Positions 6,637 through 13,118 of a stretch of DNA of 13,118 bases are shown piece by piece. Under the pieces are notes generated by a model that saw only the letters and a list, made by a program, of their open reading frames with translations, was not told the DNA's origin and searched no databases. The stretch comes from Acidobacteriota bacterium (GTDB taxonomy: Bacteria > Acidobacteriota > Terriglobia > UBA7540). Position 1 is the first letter of the stretch. Each line of letters starts with the position of its first letter. The translations under genes were made by a program, and so were the position numbers. Where the stretch lies: NCBI GenBank assembly GCA_021828245.1, contig JAKASC010000040.1:1-13118 (forward strand), read 5' to 3'.

Positions 6637-6658
6637 GGAAGGGGCGCTTGAAAAGCAA
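6629..6658 (-). promoter_or_regulatory. Candidate sigma70-type promoter for sucC-sucD-ndk
   Basis: On the minus strand, TTGCTT (at 6653-6658) and TATACT (at 6629-6634; 5 of 6 to consensus) are separated by 18 nt. The predicted 5' leader is about 90 nt. It overlaps the candidate trpD promoter on the other strand, so the two may compete. Confidence 0.4.
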
Positions 6659-6666
6659 CGCATTCT

Positions 6667-7713
6667 ATGTCGCTTCAAGAAGCTATTCTCAAGGTTCAAC
6701 ACGGAGAGCATCTCGCCCGCAATGAAGCGCGCGAGGTGATGGAGCATTTGCTCACCGGCAGCGCTTCAGAAGATGAAACGGTCGCCTTGCTTTTGTCGCT
6801 GCGCGACAAGGGCGAACAAGCGGCCGAACTCATCGGCTTTGCGGAGGTCATGCGGTGGCACGCCCAAGAGACCCTACGAGGCGGAGGAGTGGACATTGAG
6901 GCACTTTCGGCCGAGCCTCTCTTGGACACCTGCGGGACAGGTGGCGACGGTCGTGGGACCTTCAACGTCTCGACGGCAGCGGCGCTGGTGGCGGCGGGCG
7001 CAGGCGCCCGGGTCGCCAAGCATGGCAACCGCTCTATCTCCAGCCGCGTGGGCAGCGCCGACGTGCTAGAAGCTCTCGGGGTGCGCGTAACCCTGCCGAT
7101 GGAACGGATACCCGCCTGCCTCGAAGAAGTTGGCATGGTTTTTCTTTTTGCGCCCCATCTGCACGTAGCCATGAAACACGTCATGCCGGCGAGGCGAAGA
7201 ATCAAAACGAAGACTGTCTTTAATTTGTTGGGGCCGCTGACCAATCCGCTAGCCGCTTCTATGCAGTTGGCCGGCCTTTACGATGCCGGCAGAACCGAGA
7301 TGATGGCGGAAGCCCTAGGAGCCGTCGGAACCCGCCGGGCGTTGGTGGTGGCCGGCGCAGATGGGCTGGATGAAATTACCACCACCGGACCCACCAAGCT
7401 TTCGGATTACCACGGCGACGGCGTGAAGACGCGAGAAATTACGCCGGAGGATTTTGGCTTGCCCCGCACCGAGGCTCGGACACTCGCCGGAGGCAGCGCG
7501 GCTGAGAATGCACGTTTGCTCACCCAAATCCTTCAAGGGGAAAAAGGTCCGGCGCGCGATTGCGTCCTGGCCAACTCCGCTGCGGCGCTGGTGGCGGCGG
7601 GCCGAGCCTCTCAATGGACGGTCGGCGTCGAGCTCGCTGCCGAAGCCATTGACTCCGGCGCCGCTCTTCGTGTGCTGGAACGCCTAATCGAATTCACGCG
7701 GCGCCATGGCTAA
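6667..7713 (+). CDS. trpD: Anthranilate phosphoribosyltransferase
   Basis: A complete 348-residue enzyme of the second step of tryptophan synthesis: anthranilate plus PRPP gives N-(5-phosphoribosyl)anthranilate. The N-terminal helical part runs to about residue 75. The PRPP/Mg motif CGTGGDG is at 89-95, followed by 'NVSTAAALVAAGAGARVAKHGNRS', with KHGNRS at 118-123. 'TVFNLLGPLTNP' (183-194) and the metal-binding DGLDE (232-236) complete the active site. The ATG at 6667 is the only start after an in-frame TGA at 6649-6651. No Shine-Dalgarno is close to it; a purine tract at 6635-6644 is too far. The next gene overlaps its stop by 8 nt. trpG lies 2 kb away on the opposite strand; trpE, trpC and trpF are not seen here. 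Confidence 0.97.
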   Translation: MSLQEAILKVQHGEHLARNEAREVMEHLLTGSASEDETVALLLSLRDKGEQAAELIGFAEVMRWHAQETLRGGGVDIEALSAEPLLDTCGTGGDGRGTFNVSTAAALVAAGAGARVAKHGNRSISSRVGSADVLEALGVRVTLPMERIPACLEEVGMVFLFAPHLHVAMKHVMPARRRIKTKTVFNLLGPLTNPLAASMQLAGLYDAGRTEMMAEALGAVGTRRALVVAGADGLDEITTTGPTKLSDYHGDGVKTREITPEDFGLPRTEARTLAGGSAAENARLLTQILQGEKGPARDCVLANSAAALVAAGRASQWTVGVELAAEAIDSGAALRVLERLIEFTRRHG

Positions 7714-9652
7714 CGGGGAGATGATGAGAAGAATTCGGCGTACACTAAGCCGGATGCTAGCCTTCACGTTCTTTGCCGTTTTGGGAAACCCTTTATCCGG
7801 CGCAGCCGCTCGAAAACTGATTTGGAATTTTAACGACACGCTGAGGAACACGCTCGGCGGACAATACAATGTTTTCGGCCGTTCGCCTTCCTGGGCGCGA
7901 ACTTACCTCGACCCGCGAGTCCACCTTCCAAACACTCGGCATGCTTTGCGCGTCACGGCACACCGAGCCGCAGAGGGCTTCTGCGGGATTTGGTTCGATT
8001 TTTACCCGGCTTCTTCTGCACCGCCACGGACACTCGACGCAAGCCGATTTCGTTACCTAAGCTTCTGGATAAAAGGCACCCATTCAGCGTGGGATTTCGA
8101 CATCAAGCTGGTGGATGAGCGAGGCGAGCAAAACGAGGACTCGCTAAGCACACGCTCCCTCGACACCTTCACGTCGCGAGGGATTACGACAAAGTGGCAA
8201 AAGGTTTCCGTTCCGTTCTCTGACTTCCCGGAAGTGGATCCCGGCTCTTTGGTGCGGTTTGTGCTGCTCTTTAACACGCCGGGTGACTACAAGTTTTACC
8301 TCGATGACATCACGCTCACAACCCATCGAGGCGCCGCCCATGCCCTTACCGCGAGTCACCAGCAGGAAAGTGAGGCATTGAGCCGGTCCGCGTTCCAAGT
8401 GCGAAGTTTGCCCAATGCCATGTGGGTTTGGAAGACGGACGAGCTCTTTACGGACCCGCGAGAGCCGGACCGGCTATTTCAGTTCTGCAAGCAAATGGGC
8501 GTCCAAACGCTGTATCTCTCGCTGGACCTGCAACTAACGACGACGGGAAGGCCAGGGAGGCTAAGAAAAGGGAATCTTTATCGCCGGCTCTTGGAGCGGG
8601 CTCACCGCCACGGGCTTCGAGTGGAGGCGCTCGCGGGTTCTCCCGAATGGGCGGTGACACGGTATCACGACCGGGCACTCGCCGTGATCCGAATAGTCGC
8701 CAAATTTAATCGGCAGGTTTCCAAGCAGGCCCGGTTTGACGGCGTACACTTTGATGTTGAACCTTATGTGCTCATCGGTTTTGAGGACCCCACCCTTCGC
8801 CGGCGTCTGCTCAAGGACTATTTGGCCATGGTGGCGGCGTGCGAGAAGGAAGCCCAACACGAAGGTCTGGGGTTGAGTTGCGACGTTCCGTGGTGGTTCT
8901 TCCCCACTTCGGCCGCGGCGCGCGCCGAAATGACCGTCAACTTTGCGGGGAAGAATGAGACGGTCGGAGAGCATCTGCTCGACCTGCTGCCGTCCGTAAC
9001 CATCATGGACTATCGAAATGAGGCGGATGGCGCGGCAGGGATCATTGCCTTTGGCGAACCGGCCCTGGCCGCAGCAGTGGAACGCGGGAAGAAGATTGTG
9101 GTGGGCCTGGAGACCTCCGCGGAAAGAGAAAAAGCGGTGGATTTTGTGGTGGCCTTGCCTCAAGAGATGTTTCGACAAAGTGTCGAGCAGGCCGGCTTAT
9201 ACGGCGAACGGAGTTTTGATGGCTACTCCCTCTACGCGCTCAATGACGGAGGACATGTGTTCGTCGGGCTGGGGCCGCCGTTCCGCGGCGCGCCACAACC
9301 CACCAAGAGTCTCCAAAGGGCGCTCGAAGATTTGCGGCAAGCTCTTGGAGCGGAGGGTGGAAAATTTGAAGTTCACCCACTACTCAAGGAGGCGCAACAA
9401 GCCGTCGCCCGCGACCCTGAGTGGACCGGGTTCTCCCAATATCGGTTGACGCCGCCTGGCCACCACGGCTCAATCTTCGGCTTCCAAGCCATTCATCGAA
9501 CCGCTCCAATGATTACTTTCCACGGCTTGGGGCGGAAGGTTTTTGAAGAAGAATCCCAATCGGCGGCGGAGTGGCTGGCTCGTTCTCCTGCCTTTAAGGC
9601 CCTGGCGTTCCATTATTACGACAGTCTGCGGGCGTTGATGGCCACACCTTGA
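7706..9652 (+). CDS. Secreted protein with CBM-like beta-sandwich and GH18-like TIM barrel
   Basis: 648 residues from ATG 7706, which overlaps trpD; in-frame ATGs at 7721 and 7724 follow GGGGAG and are alternative starts. A signal peptide (Arg-rich, then MLAFTFFAVLG, ending GAAA near 35) indicates export. Residues about 38-206 resemble a galactose-binding-type sandwich: 'RYLSFWIKG', 'WQKVSVPFSDFPEVDPG', 'YKFYLDDITL'. Residues about 237-520 resemble a TIM barrel: 'GVQTLYLSLD', 'GLRVEALAGSPEWA', then DGVHFDVE (345-352), reminiscent of the GH18 DxxDxDxE strand, with Glu352 as candidate acid. 'VTIMDYR' (431-437), 'KIVVGLET' and 'FDGYSLYAL' would be later strands. After about 525 there is another region of about 120 residues, unrecognised. 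A polysaccharide-degrading or -binding role is inferred; the exact family and substrate are not known. Its coupling to trpD is functionally odd. Confidence 0.7.
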   Translation: MANGEMMRRIRRTLSRMLAFTFFAVLGNPLSGAAARKLIWNFNDTLRNTLGGQYNVFGRSPSWARTYLDPRVHLPNTRHALRVTAHRAAEGFCGIWFDFYPASSAPPRTLDASRFRYLSFWIKGTHSAWDFDIKLVDERGEQNEDSLSTRSLDTFTSRGITTKWQKVSVPFSDFPEVDPGSLVRFVLLFNTPGDYKFYLDDITLTTHRGAAHALTASHQQESEALSRSAFQVRSLPNAMWVWKTDELFTDPREPDRLFQFCKQMGVQTLYLSLDLQLTTTGRPGRLRKGNLYRRLLERAHRHGLRVEALAGSPEWAVTRYHDRALAVIRIVAKFNRQVSKQARFDGVHFDVEPYVLIGFEDPTLRRRLLKDYLAMVAACEKEAQHEGLGLSCDVPWWFFPTSAAARAEMTVNFAGKNETVGEHLLDLLPSVTIMDYRNEADGAAGIIAFGEPALAAAVERGKKIVVGLETSAEREKAVDFVVALPQEMFRQSVEQAGLYGERSFDGYSLYALNDGGHVFVGLGPPFRGAPQPTKSLQRALEDLRQALGAEGGKFEVHPLLKEAQQAVARDPEWTGFSQYRLTPPGHHGSIFGFQAIHRTAPMITFHGLGRKVFEEESQSAAEWLARSPAFKALAFHYYDSLRALMATP

Positions 9653-9667
9653 GAACGGACGAGATGG

Positions 9668-10246
9668 TCAATTGTTAAAGGCAGGAAGTGCCAAGAAATT
9701 ACGAAGAAGCTGCATTCCCGCGCCCGTCAAGACCGATTCCGGGTGAAACTGCACGCCCTCAACGGCAAGCTCCTTGTGCCGCAGGCCCATAATCAGCCCG
9801 TCGGGGGATGTCGCCGAAATGGCAAGGCAGTCGGGCAGCGTCTCACGCTCCACAATCAGCGAATGATAACGCGCCGCTGGAAAAGGATTCGGCAAACCCG
9901 AGAAGATCGTCCTGCCGTCGTGAGTAATCAAGCTGGTTTTCCCATGCATAATCTCGGGGGCACGAATCACGCGGCCGCCAAAAGCCTGACCAATGGCCTG
10001 ATGCCCCAGACACACACCCAGAACGGGAACCTTGCCGGCGAAGGTTCGGATGAGGTCGAGGCAGATGCCGGCTTCGCTCGGCGTTTTTGGTCCTGGCGAA
10101 ATCACAATCCGCTCCGGCTGAAGGCGCCCTATCTCAGTTAGCGAAACTTGGTCATTCCGGCGCACCTCGGTTTCCGCGCCGAGTTCGCCCAAATATTGGA
10201 CCAGGTTGTAGGTAAACGAATCGTAATTGTCAATCACGAGAACCAT
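9668..10246 (-). CDS. trpG: Anthranilate/aminodeoxychorismate synthase glutamine amidotransferase subunit
   Basis: A class I glutamine amidotransferase of 192 residues from ATG 10246; a longer in-frame ATG at 10267 would add MGEGVHP. The family starts near 'MVLVIDNYDSFTYNL', and a TATAAT overlaps the longer start, so I prefer the shorter one. It supplies ammonia from glutamine to the TrpE or PabB partner that aminates chorismate. The triad is Cys79 in GVCLGHQAIG, and His168 and Glu170 in FHPES. 'SPGPKTPSEAG' and 'ARYHSL' are typical TrpG/PabA motifs. The 3' end lies 15 bp from the end of the convergent glycosidase-like gene. TrpG and PabA cannot be told apart by sequence, and many bacteria use one protein for both. 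trpD nearby favours tryptophan. Confidence 0.93.
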   Translation of the reverse strand: MVLVIDNYDSFTYNLVQYLGELGAETEVRRNDQVSLTEIGRLQPERIVISPGPKTPSEAGICLDLIRTFAGKVPVLGVCLGHQAIGQAFGGRVIRAPEIMHGKTSLITHDGRTIFSGLPNPFPAARYHSLIVERETLPDCLAISATSPDGLIMGLRHKELAVEGVQFHPESVLTGAGMQLLRNFLALPAFNN

Positions 10247-10265
10247 AGGGTGCACGCCTTCACCC

Positions 10266-10271
10266 ATTATA
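10266..10271 (-). promoter_or_regulatory. Possible -10 element for trpG
   Basis: A perfect TATAAT occurs on the minus strand 19 nt before the ATG at 10246. I found no convincing -35 at 16-18 nt spacing, so the promoter is uncertain. If real, it excludes the longer trpG start. Confidence 0.3.
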
Positions 10272-10297
10272 GGCCAAGTCGCAGCCGAGCACTCCGT

Positions 10298-10588
10298 TCA
10301 CACCAAATAGATTTCCTGCTGGGCCTGGAACGTTAGGCATTGCGCCCCTGCCCATTCCTGCCGCTCGAGAGTCCTTGCGGCGCGCATGGCCGCGCGCAAC
10401 ACGGACTCAACCAGAGGATTCGACAGGTTGCCTTGTTTTGCATTCTTCGCGCAAGCCCATTCCAGTCCCATTTGTAAAGCCTTAATAAGTTCAGTCGGAG
10501 GATCGAGAGAGACTGGGCTTCCGAGTGAGGGGCTTACGCAGGTGGAGGGAGATTTTCTAGACGGCTTGGCAAACAGACCGAAGGGCAT
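10298..10588 (-). CDS. Small hypothetical ORF, or frameshifted tail of the MEDS gene
   Basis: A 96-codon frame that overlaps the last 32 nt of the MEDS-domain gene in a different frame. The first third is Ser/Pro-rich and not protein-like. The rest (about 35-96) could form amphipathic helices, for example 'LIKALQMGLEWACAKNA' and 'VESVLRAAMRAARTLERQEW'. I recognise no family. No Shine-Dalgarno precedes its ATG. It could be a real small gene, the displaced C-terminal part of the upstream protein after a frameshift, or chance. Its stop is 51 nt before the ATG chosen for trpG, on the same strand. Confidence 0.3.
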   Translation of the reverse strand: MPFGLFAKPSRKSPSTCVSPSLGSPVSLDPPTELIKALQMGLEWACAKNAKQGNLSNPLVESVLRAAMRAARTLERQEWAGAQCLTFQAQQEIYLV

Positions 10589-11078
10589 GCCGGTGCTGCA
10601 CGAGCATCTTCAGCATCGAACTCCGCTCCATGCGGGAACAGTGCACTGTGCAAAGGGAGAGCGCGGTCATGTTATTAATGCGGCTGTGGACGCACTGCTG
10701 ATAGTTAAGAATTTCCGCCGGGTGATGACCGTTCTCGTAAGCCCAGGACCAGTCGGAGACCCAGCGGACAATGGACCCGTTGAGGCGCAGCGTACGGCAA
10801 AGCAAGGGGTCATCTTGGCGTGCGAGTTGCGCAAAGCAATCAGGCGCGGTCAGAAAAATGAGCCGACCGTTTCTCAGCAGAATGTCGGGACGAAATCGTA
10901 AAGCACTCAGAGATTCCGCCAAATCTTTCAGCCAAGTTGGGCCCGCCACGACCACCACCTGCTGTCCCACTTCCAGGCCACTCGAGAGGAACCGAACAAC
11001 CTCCGTTGGGCTTGCACTACGGCGAACCAGTAAGCGGCACTGGCTGCCCTGCACCGGTGTGACGGCTGAATGATCCAT
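10557..11078 (-). CDS. MEDS-domain (DcmR sensory domain-like) protein, stand-alone
   Basis: 173 residues from ATG 11078; a GTG at 11090 would add four residues. No output domain is attached. Features of the MEDS domain are 'LLVRRSASPTEVVRFLSSGLEVGQQVVVVAG' near the start (two stretches, about 16-46), a 'LRNGRLIFLTAPDCF' strand (68-82), and the final block 'HPAEILNYQQCVHSRINNMTALSLCTV', 'MLVQHRHAL'. MEDS domains are found in DcmR-like regulators and beside histidine kinases. They are thought to sense small molecules or relay signals, and no enzymatic activity is known. The domain usually continues past the terminal His with another short strand. Here the frame stops soon after, and an overlapping frame follows. 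Codon and base use look like the neighbours. Family call moderately sure; role unknown. Confidence 0.6.
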   Translation of the reverse strand: MDHSAVTPVQGSQCRLLVRRSASPTEVVRFLSSGLEVGQQVVVVAGPTWLKDLAESLSALRFRPDILLRNGRLIFLTAPDCFAQLARQDDPLLCRTLRLNGSIVRWVSDWSWAYENGHHPAEILNYQQCVHSRINNMTALSLCTVHCSRMERSSMLKMLVQHRHALRSVCQAV

Positions 11079-11106
11079 CGGTGAAATCACTAATTATTAT
11101 CTTGAC

Positions 11107-11135
11107 CTTATCCGGCAGGGTCTGTCAACTGTCAA
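11107..11135 (-). promoter_or_regulatory. Candidate promoter for the MEDS gene with tandem TTGACAG
   Basis: On the minus strand a consensus TTGACA (at 11130-11135) and GATAAG (at 11107-11112; 4 of 6) are 17 nt apart. The -35 is immediately repeated as a second TTGACAG, giving a 7-bp tandem repeat (11122-11135). The predicted start near 11100 favours the ATG at 11078 over the GTG at 11090. Confidence 0.45.
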
Positions 11136-11443
11136 TTGAGGCTGGCAGAGCCTACTCACATCGTATCCCCCCTGTTGGATTGAAACGCTTGGGAAGAGGA
11201 CGCGAGGGATGAGGGGGTTGTTGGGGAAGAACGAATCAGCCGGCTGCGGTAGCGGTCGCCTGCGCTGTAGCGGCGGTCGGAGTTTAGCCTGGGAGAGGCC
11301 ACGAGTCCCCCCCAACCGTGGGTTGTTATCTCGCACAAAATCCCCGCCTCCCAAAAGCTTTACTCACTATCTTCTGGGAGGTATCTTGGCCTGTGTGAAC
11401 CGGTCCGAAAAGGCAAAAAGGAAGCCCATGCCCGAGAGAAGCC
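11136..11443. other. Long intergenic region, no convincing gene
   Basis: This is the main part of the roughly 400-bp gap between divergent genes. Short open frames exist on both strands (11209-11457 on +, 11097-11354 and 11156-11338 on -). Their translations are Ser/Arg/Pro-rich with no family features, and none has a ribosome site. Visible structure is a 7-bp stem CCTCCCA/TGGGAGG (11347-11353 with 11375-11381; 21-nt loop), a short stem CAACC/GGTTG (11313-11325), and imperfect repeats around GTAGCGG (11246-11280). It could hold an untranslated RNA, an interspersed repeat or a decayed gene; I cannot decide. Confidence 0.5.
11347..11381. repeat. Inverted repeat (7-bp arms) in the intergenic region
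   Basis: CCTCCCA (11347-11353) and TGGGAGG (11375-11381) are perfect complements separated by 21 nt. They lie about 65 nt upstream of the -35 of the SMP-30 operon. It could be an operator-like site or an RNA hairpin; no regulator is identified. Confidence 0.35.
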
Positions 11444-11472
11444 TTGAGGAGGAATAGACCCTCCGCTAGAAT
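11444..11472 (+). promoter_or_regulatory. Candidate sigma70-type promoter for the SMP-30/SDR operon
   Basis: TTGAGG (11444-11449; 4 of 6) and TAGAAT (11467-11472; 5 of 6) are separated by exactly 17 nt. The predicted start near 11479 gives a leader of about 27 nt to the ATG at 11506. The -10 is identical to that of the peptidase operon promoter. Confidence 0.5.
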
Positions 11473-11495
11473 AGCAGCGCACAAGCAAGCCGCGT

Positions 11496-11502
11496 GAAGG
11501 AA
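11496..11502 (+). promoter_or_regulatory. Ribosome binding site deciding the SMP-30 gene start
   Basis: GAAGGAA at 11496-11502 is well placed (5 nt after GAAGG) for the ATG at 11506. It overlaps the alternative GTG at 11494, which has no purine-rich element in front of it. Confidence 0.55.
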
Positions 11503-11505
11503 ATC

Positions 11506-12408
11506 ATGCTTTACCCCATTTCCGAGGTTCGCAAGCTAGTGAGCCGACTGGATCACCCGGAGGGTGTGGCGGTGGCGAGAGACGCAACCGTCTATGCGGG
11601 CGGCGAAGCGGGCCAGGTCTATCGGATTTCATCCGACGGCCTGAAGGTAGAGCAGATCGCCAGTACGGGTGGGTTTTGTCTCGGCATCACGCTCGACCGG
11701 GATGAGAATATCTACATCTGTGATGCCGGGCTTCGGGCTGTGATCAAGCTGTCACCAAGCGGGGAGATGCTCTCGGTGGTCAAGGCGGTGGAGGGACGTC
11801 CCCTGGTGAACCCCAACTTCAGCGTGTTCGACACGGAGGGAAATCTGTACTTCAGCGATTCCGGCGGATGGAAAGAAGCCAACGGGACGGTTTATCGCTG
11901 GCGTCATGAAGGTGAACCCGAATTATTTTCACCCGGGCCGTTTCACTTTGCGAATGGCCTTGCCTTGGATGCGGCGGAGCGCTACCTCTACGTGGTGGAA
12001 AGTAACCTGGATCGCGTGCTGCGAATTGAGATACTCCCTGACGGCCGAGCCGGTGTTCCCCACGTTTTTGCTGAAGGATTGGCGCGGGTTCCGGACGGGC
12101 TTGCCTTTGACGCTCGCGGGAACCTCTACGTAACGACTTACGCCTCCAACTGCATTTATCGTGTGGACGCAGCGGGAAAGGCCGAGCTGTTGTGCCAGGA
12201 TGCGGAGAACCTGCAATTATGTCAGCCGACCAATTGCGCGTTTGGCGGTCCTCAGTTTGACCAACTGTTAGTGAGCAATTTGGGCCGTGACCATATCGCG
12301 GTGCTCGATCTGAGGGTGCCGGGCCAGCCACTCTGGCACCAGCGCGCCCGCACCGGCCCTAAGAGCTCTCCCTTAATCGGATCAGTTCAACGGAAAGAAA
12401 AAGTTTAA
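11506..12408 (+). CDS. SMP-30/gluconolactonase/LRE-family beta-propeller hydrolase
   Basis: 300 residues from ATG 11506 (GTG 11494 would add four). Repeated blade motifs are visible: 'GVAVARDATVYAGG', 'GITLDRDENIYICDAG', 'SVFDTEGNLYFSDSGG', 'GLALDAAERYLYVVES', 'GLAFDARGNLYVTTYAS', spaced as in a six-bladed propeller. The metal ligands expected of the family are in place: Glu19 (HPEG), Asn104 (NPNF), Asn150 (ANGLAL) and Asp197 (PDGLAF). Family members hydrolyse lactones such as glucono-1,5-lactone using a divalent metal; the substrate here is not known. There is no signal peptide, so it is cytoplasmic. It is the first gene of an operon with an SDR dehydrogenase 20 nt downstream, which would make or use such a lactone. 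The last 20 residues are polar and probably disordered. Confidence 0.9.
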   Translation: MLYPISEVRKLVSRLDHPEGVAVARDATVYAGGEAGQVYRISSDGLKVEQIASTGGFCLGITLDRDENIYICDAGLRAVIKLSPSGEMLSVVKAVEGRPLVNPNFSVFDTEGNLYFSDSGGWKEANGTVYRWRHEGEPELFSPGPFHFANGLALDAAERYLYVVESNLDRVLRIEILPDGRAGVPHVFAEGLARVPDGLAFDARGNLYVTTYASNCIYRVDAAGKAELLCQDAENLQLCQPTNCAFGGPQFDQLLVSNLGRDHIAVLDLRVPGQPLWHQRARTGPKSSPLIGSVQRKEKV

Positions 12409-12428
12409 CAAGGAAAGGGCCAGGGGAT

Positions 12429-13118
12429 ATGGATTTCAAGGGCAAGGTGGCAATCGTGACGGGTGGAGGTTCTGGAATTGGCCGAGCGTGCGCCGAAGAA
12501 TTTGCGAGGCGGCATGCTGCCGTGGCCGTCGTGGACCGAGACAGAGAAAAGGGAGAAACAGTGGCGCGCGATGTTAAGGCTCAGGGTGGAGTGGCGACCT
12601 TTCTCGCGGCGGATGTGAGCAATGAGAAAGAAGTTGAGCAGCTAATTGCGCGCGTGATGGCTCAGTTCGGCGGGATTGACATCTTGGTGAGCAATGCCGG
12701 GATTCAACGTTACGGGACCGTGACCACCATTACCGAAGAGGAGTGGGACGAGGTGATGAACGTGAATTTGAAAGCTGCTTTTCTGATGTGCAAGCACACC
12801 CTCCCGCGGATGATTGAGCGTGGGGGCGGCTCCATCGTGATGGTGGGCTCGGTCCAGTCGGTGGCGGCGCAACGCAACTCGGTGCAATACGTGGTGAGCA
12901 AGCACGGTTTGCTGGGGTTGACGCGGTGCGTGGCGCTGGACTACGGCAAGCAGAATATCCGAGCTAACTGCGTGCTGCCAGGGGCCATTGACACGCCCAT
13001 GCTCCGACGGTCCGCCGGGCTGGACCCGCATCCCGAAAGGGTTCTCGAAGCCTGCGACAGGATTCATATTCGGGGCAAGATGGGGCGCCCCGAGGAAGTG
13101 GCGCACGTGATCGCCTTT
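12429..13118 (+). CDS. Canonical SDR-family dehydrogenase, truncated by the window edge
   Basis: The first 230 residues of a classical SDR; the gene runs off the right edge about 25 codons before its expected end. AGGAAAGGG at 12411-12419 precedes the ATG. The motifs are intact: TGGGSGIG (11-18), Asp36 at the end of beta-2 (suggesting NAD rather than NADP), NAG (89-91), Asn113, Ser141, and the catalytic Tyr154 and Lys158 (YVVSK). 'PGAIDTPM' follows at 184-191. It contrasts with the SDR at 139-930, which lacks Tyr and Lys. Close to an SMP-30-type lactonase it probably oxidises a sugar, sugar acid or polyol, for example giving a lactone that the neighbour opens. The substrate cannot be read from sequence. 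Confidence 0.93.
   Translation, partial: MDFKGKVAIVTGGGSGIGRACAEEFARRHAAVAVVDRDREKGETVARDVKAQGGVATFLAADVSNEKEVEQLIARVMAQFGGIDILVSNAGIQRYGTVTTITEEEWDEVMNVNLKAAFLMCKHTLPRMIERGGGSIVMVGSVQSVAAQRNSVQYVVSKHGLLGLTRCVALDYGKQNIRANCVLPGAIDTPMLRRSAGLDPHPERVLEACDRIHIRGKMGRPEEVAHVIAF

Noticed and set aside
10386..10901. Plus-strand open frame of 171 codons
   Set aside because: It is antisense to the MEDS-domain gene and the small downstream frame, with no domain pattern and no ribosome binding site.
11177..11186. GGATTGAAAC, like the 3' end of many type I CRISPR repeats
   Set aside because: It occurs once. There is no second copy or spacer periodicity within the gap, and no cas gene in the window.
11402..11425. 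GGTCCG...GGAAGC, faintly like the conserved tetraloop region of SRP RNA
   Set aside because: The spacing and flanking bases do not form the conserved helix 8, so it is most likely chance.
11209..11457. Plus-strand open frame of 82 codons in the intergenic region
   Set aside because: No ribosome binding site, Arg/Ser/Pro-rich composition, and it overlaps the promoter of the SMP-30 gene.

Overview
The window is 13.1 kb of dense bacterial chromosome with roughly 55-60% GC, short intergenic gaps and mostly ordinary metabolic genes. The gene styles (atypical SDR beside a cupin protein, PA2779/PA2778-type secreted pair, stand-alone MEDS-domain protein, SMP-30 lactonase beside an SDR) suggest an uncultivated soil or sediment bacterium, possibly Acidobacteriota. 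That placement is inference and not proven by any marker here. No tRNA, rRNA, transposase, integrase or CRISPR array is visible.

Left part (1-3762, + strand). The tail of a cupin protein is followed, 3 nt later, by an SDR of the atypical class lacking the Tyr/Lys pair, and then by a clear intrinsic terminator (945-972). A sigma70-type promoter (1031-1059) then opens a tight three-gene operon. It encodes a small exported protein of the PA2779/DUF6627 type, a secreted C39-like (PA2778-type) cysteine peptidase, and a TPR-POTRA-beta-barrel protein of the Omp85 superfamily that overlaps the peptidase gene. This envelope module is the most interesting part of the window. It looks like a secretion, processing or assembly unit of unknown substrate.

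Middle (3914-6534, - strand). sucC-sucD-ndk are read leftwards: succinyl-CoA ligase beta and alpha subunits, then nucleoside diphosphate kinase. All three are complete with intact active-site residues. The 132-bp gap 6535-6666 carries candidate overlapping divergent promoters for sucC (-) and trpD (+).

Right-middle (6667-11078). trpD (anthranilate phosphoribosyltransferase) overlaps by 8 nt a large secreted protein with a carbohydrate-binding-like beta-sandwich and a GH18-like TIM barrel. This pair converges, with only 15 bp between stops, on trpG/pabA (- strand). Upstream of trpG on the same strand lie a doubtful small ORF and a MEDS-domain sensor-like protein whose C-terminus may be cut by a frameshift.

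Right end (11079-13118). A gap of about 400 bp without convincing genes holds a promoter for the MEDS gene, a hairpin, imperfect repeats and a good promoter for the last operon. That operon encodes an SMP-30/gluconolactonase-type beta-propeller followed by a canonical SDR dehydrogenase cut by the window edge, consistent with oxidation of a sugar or sugar acid through a lactone.
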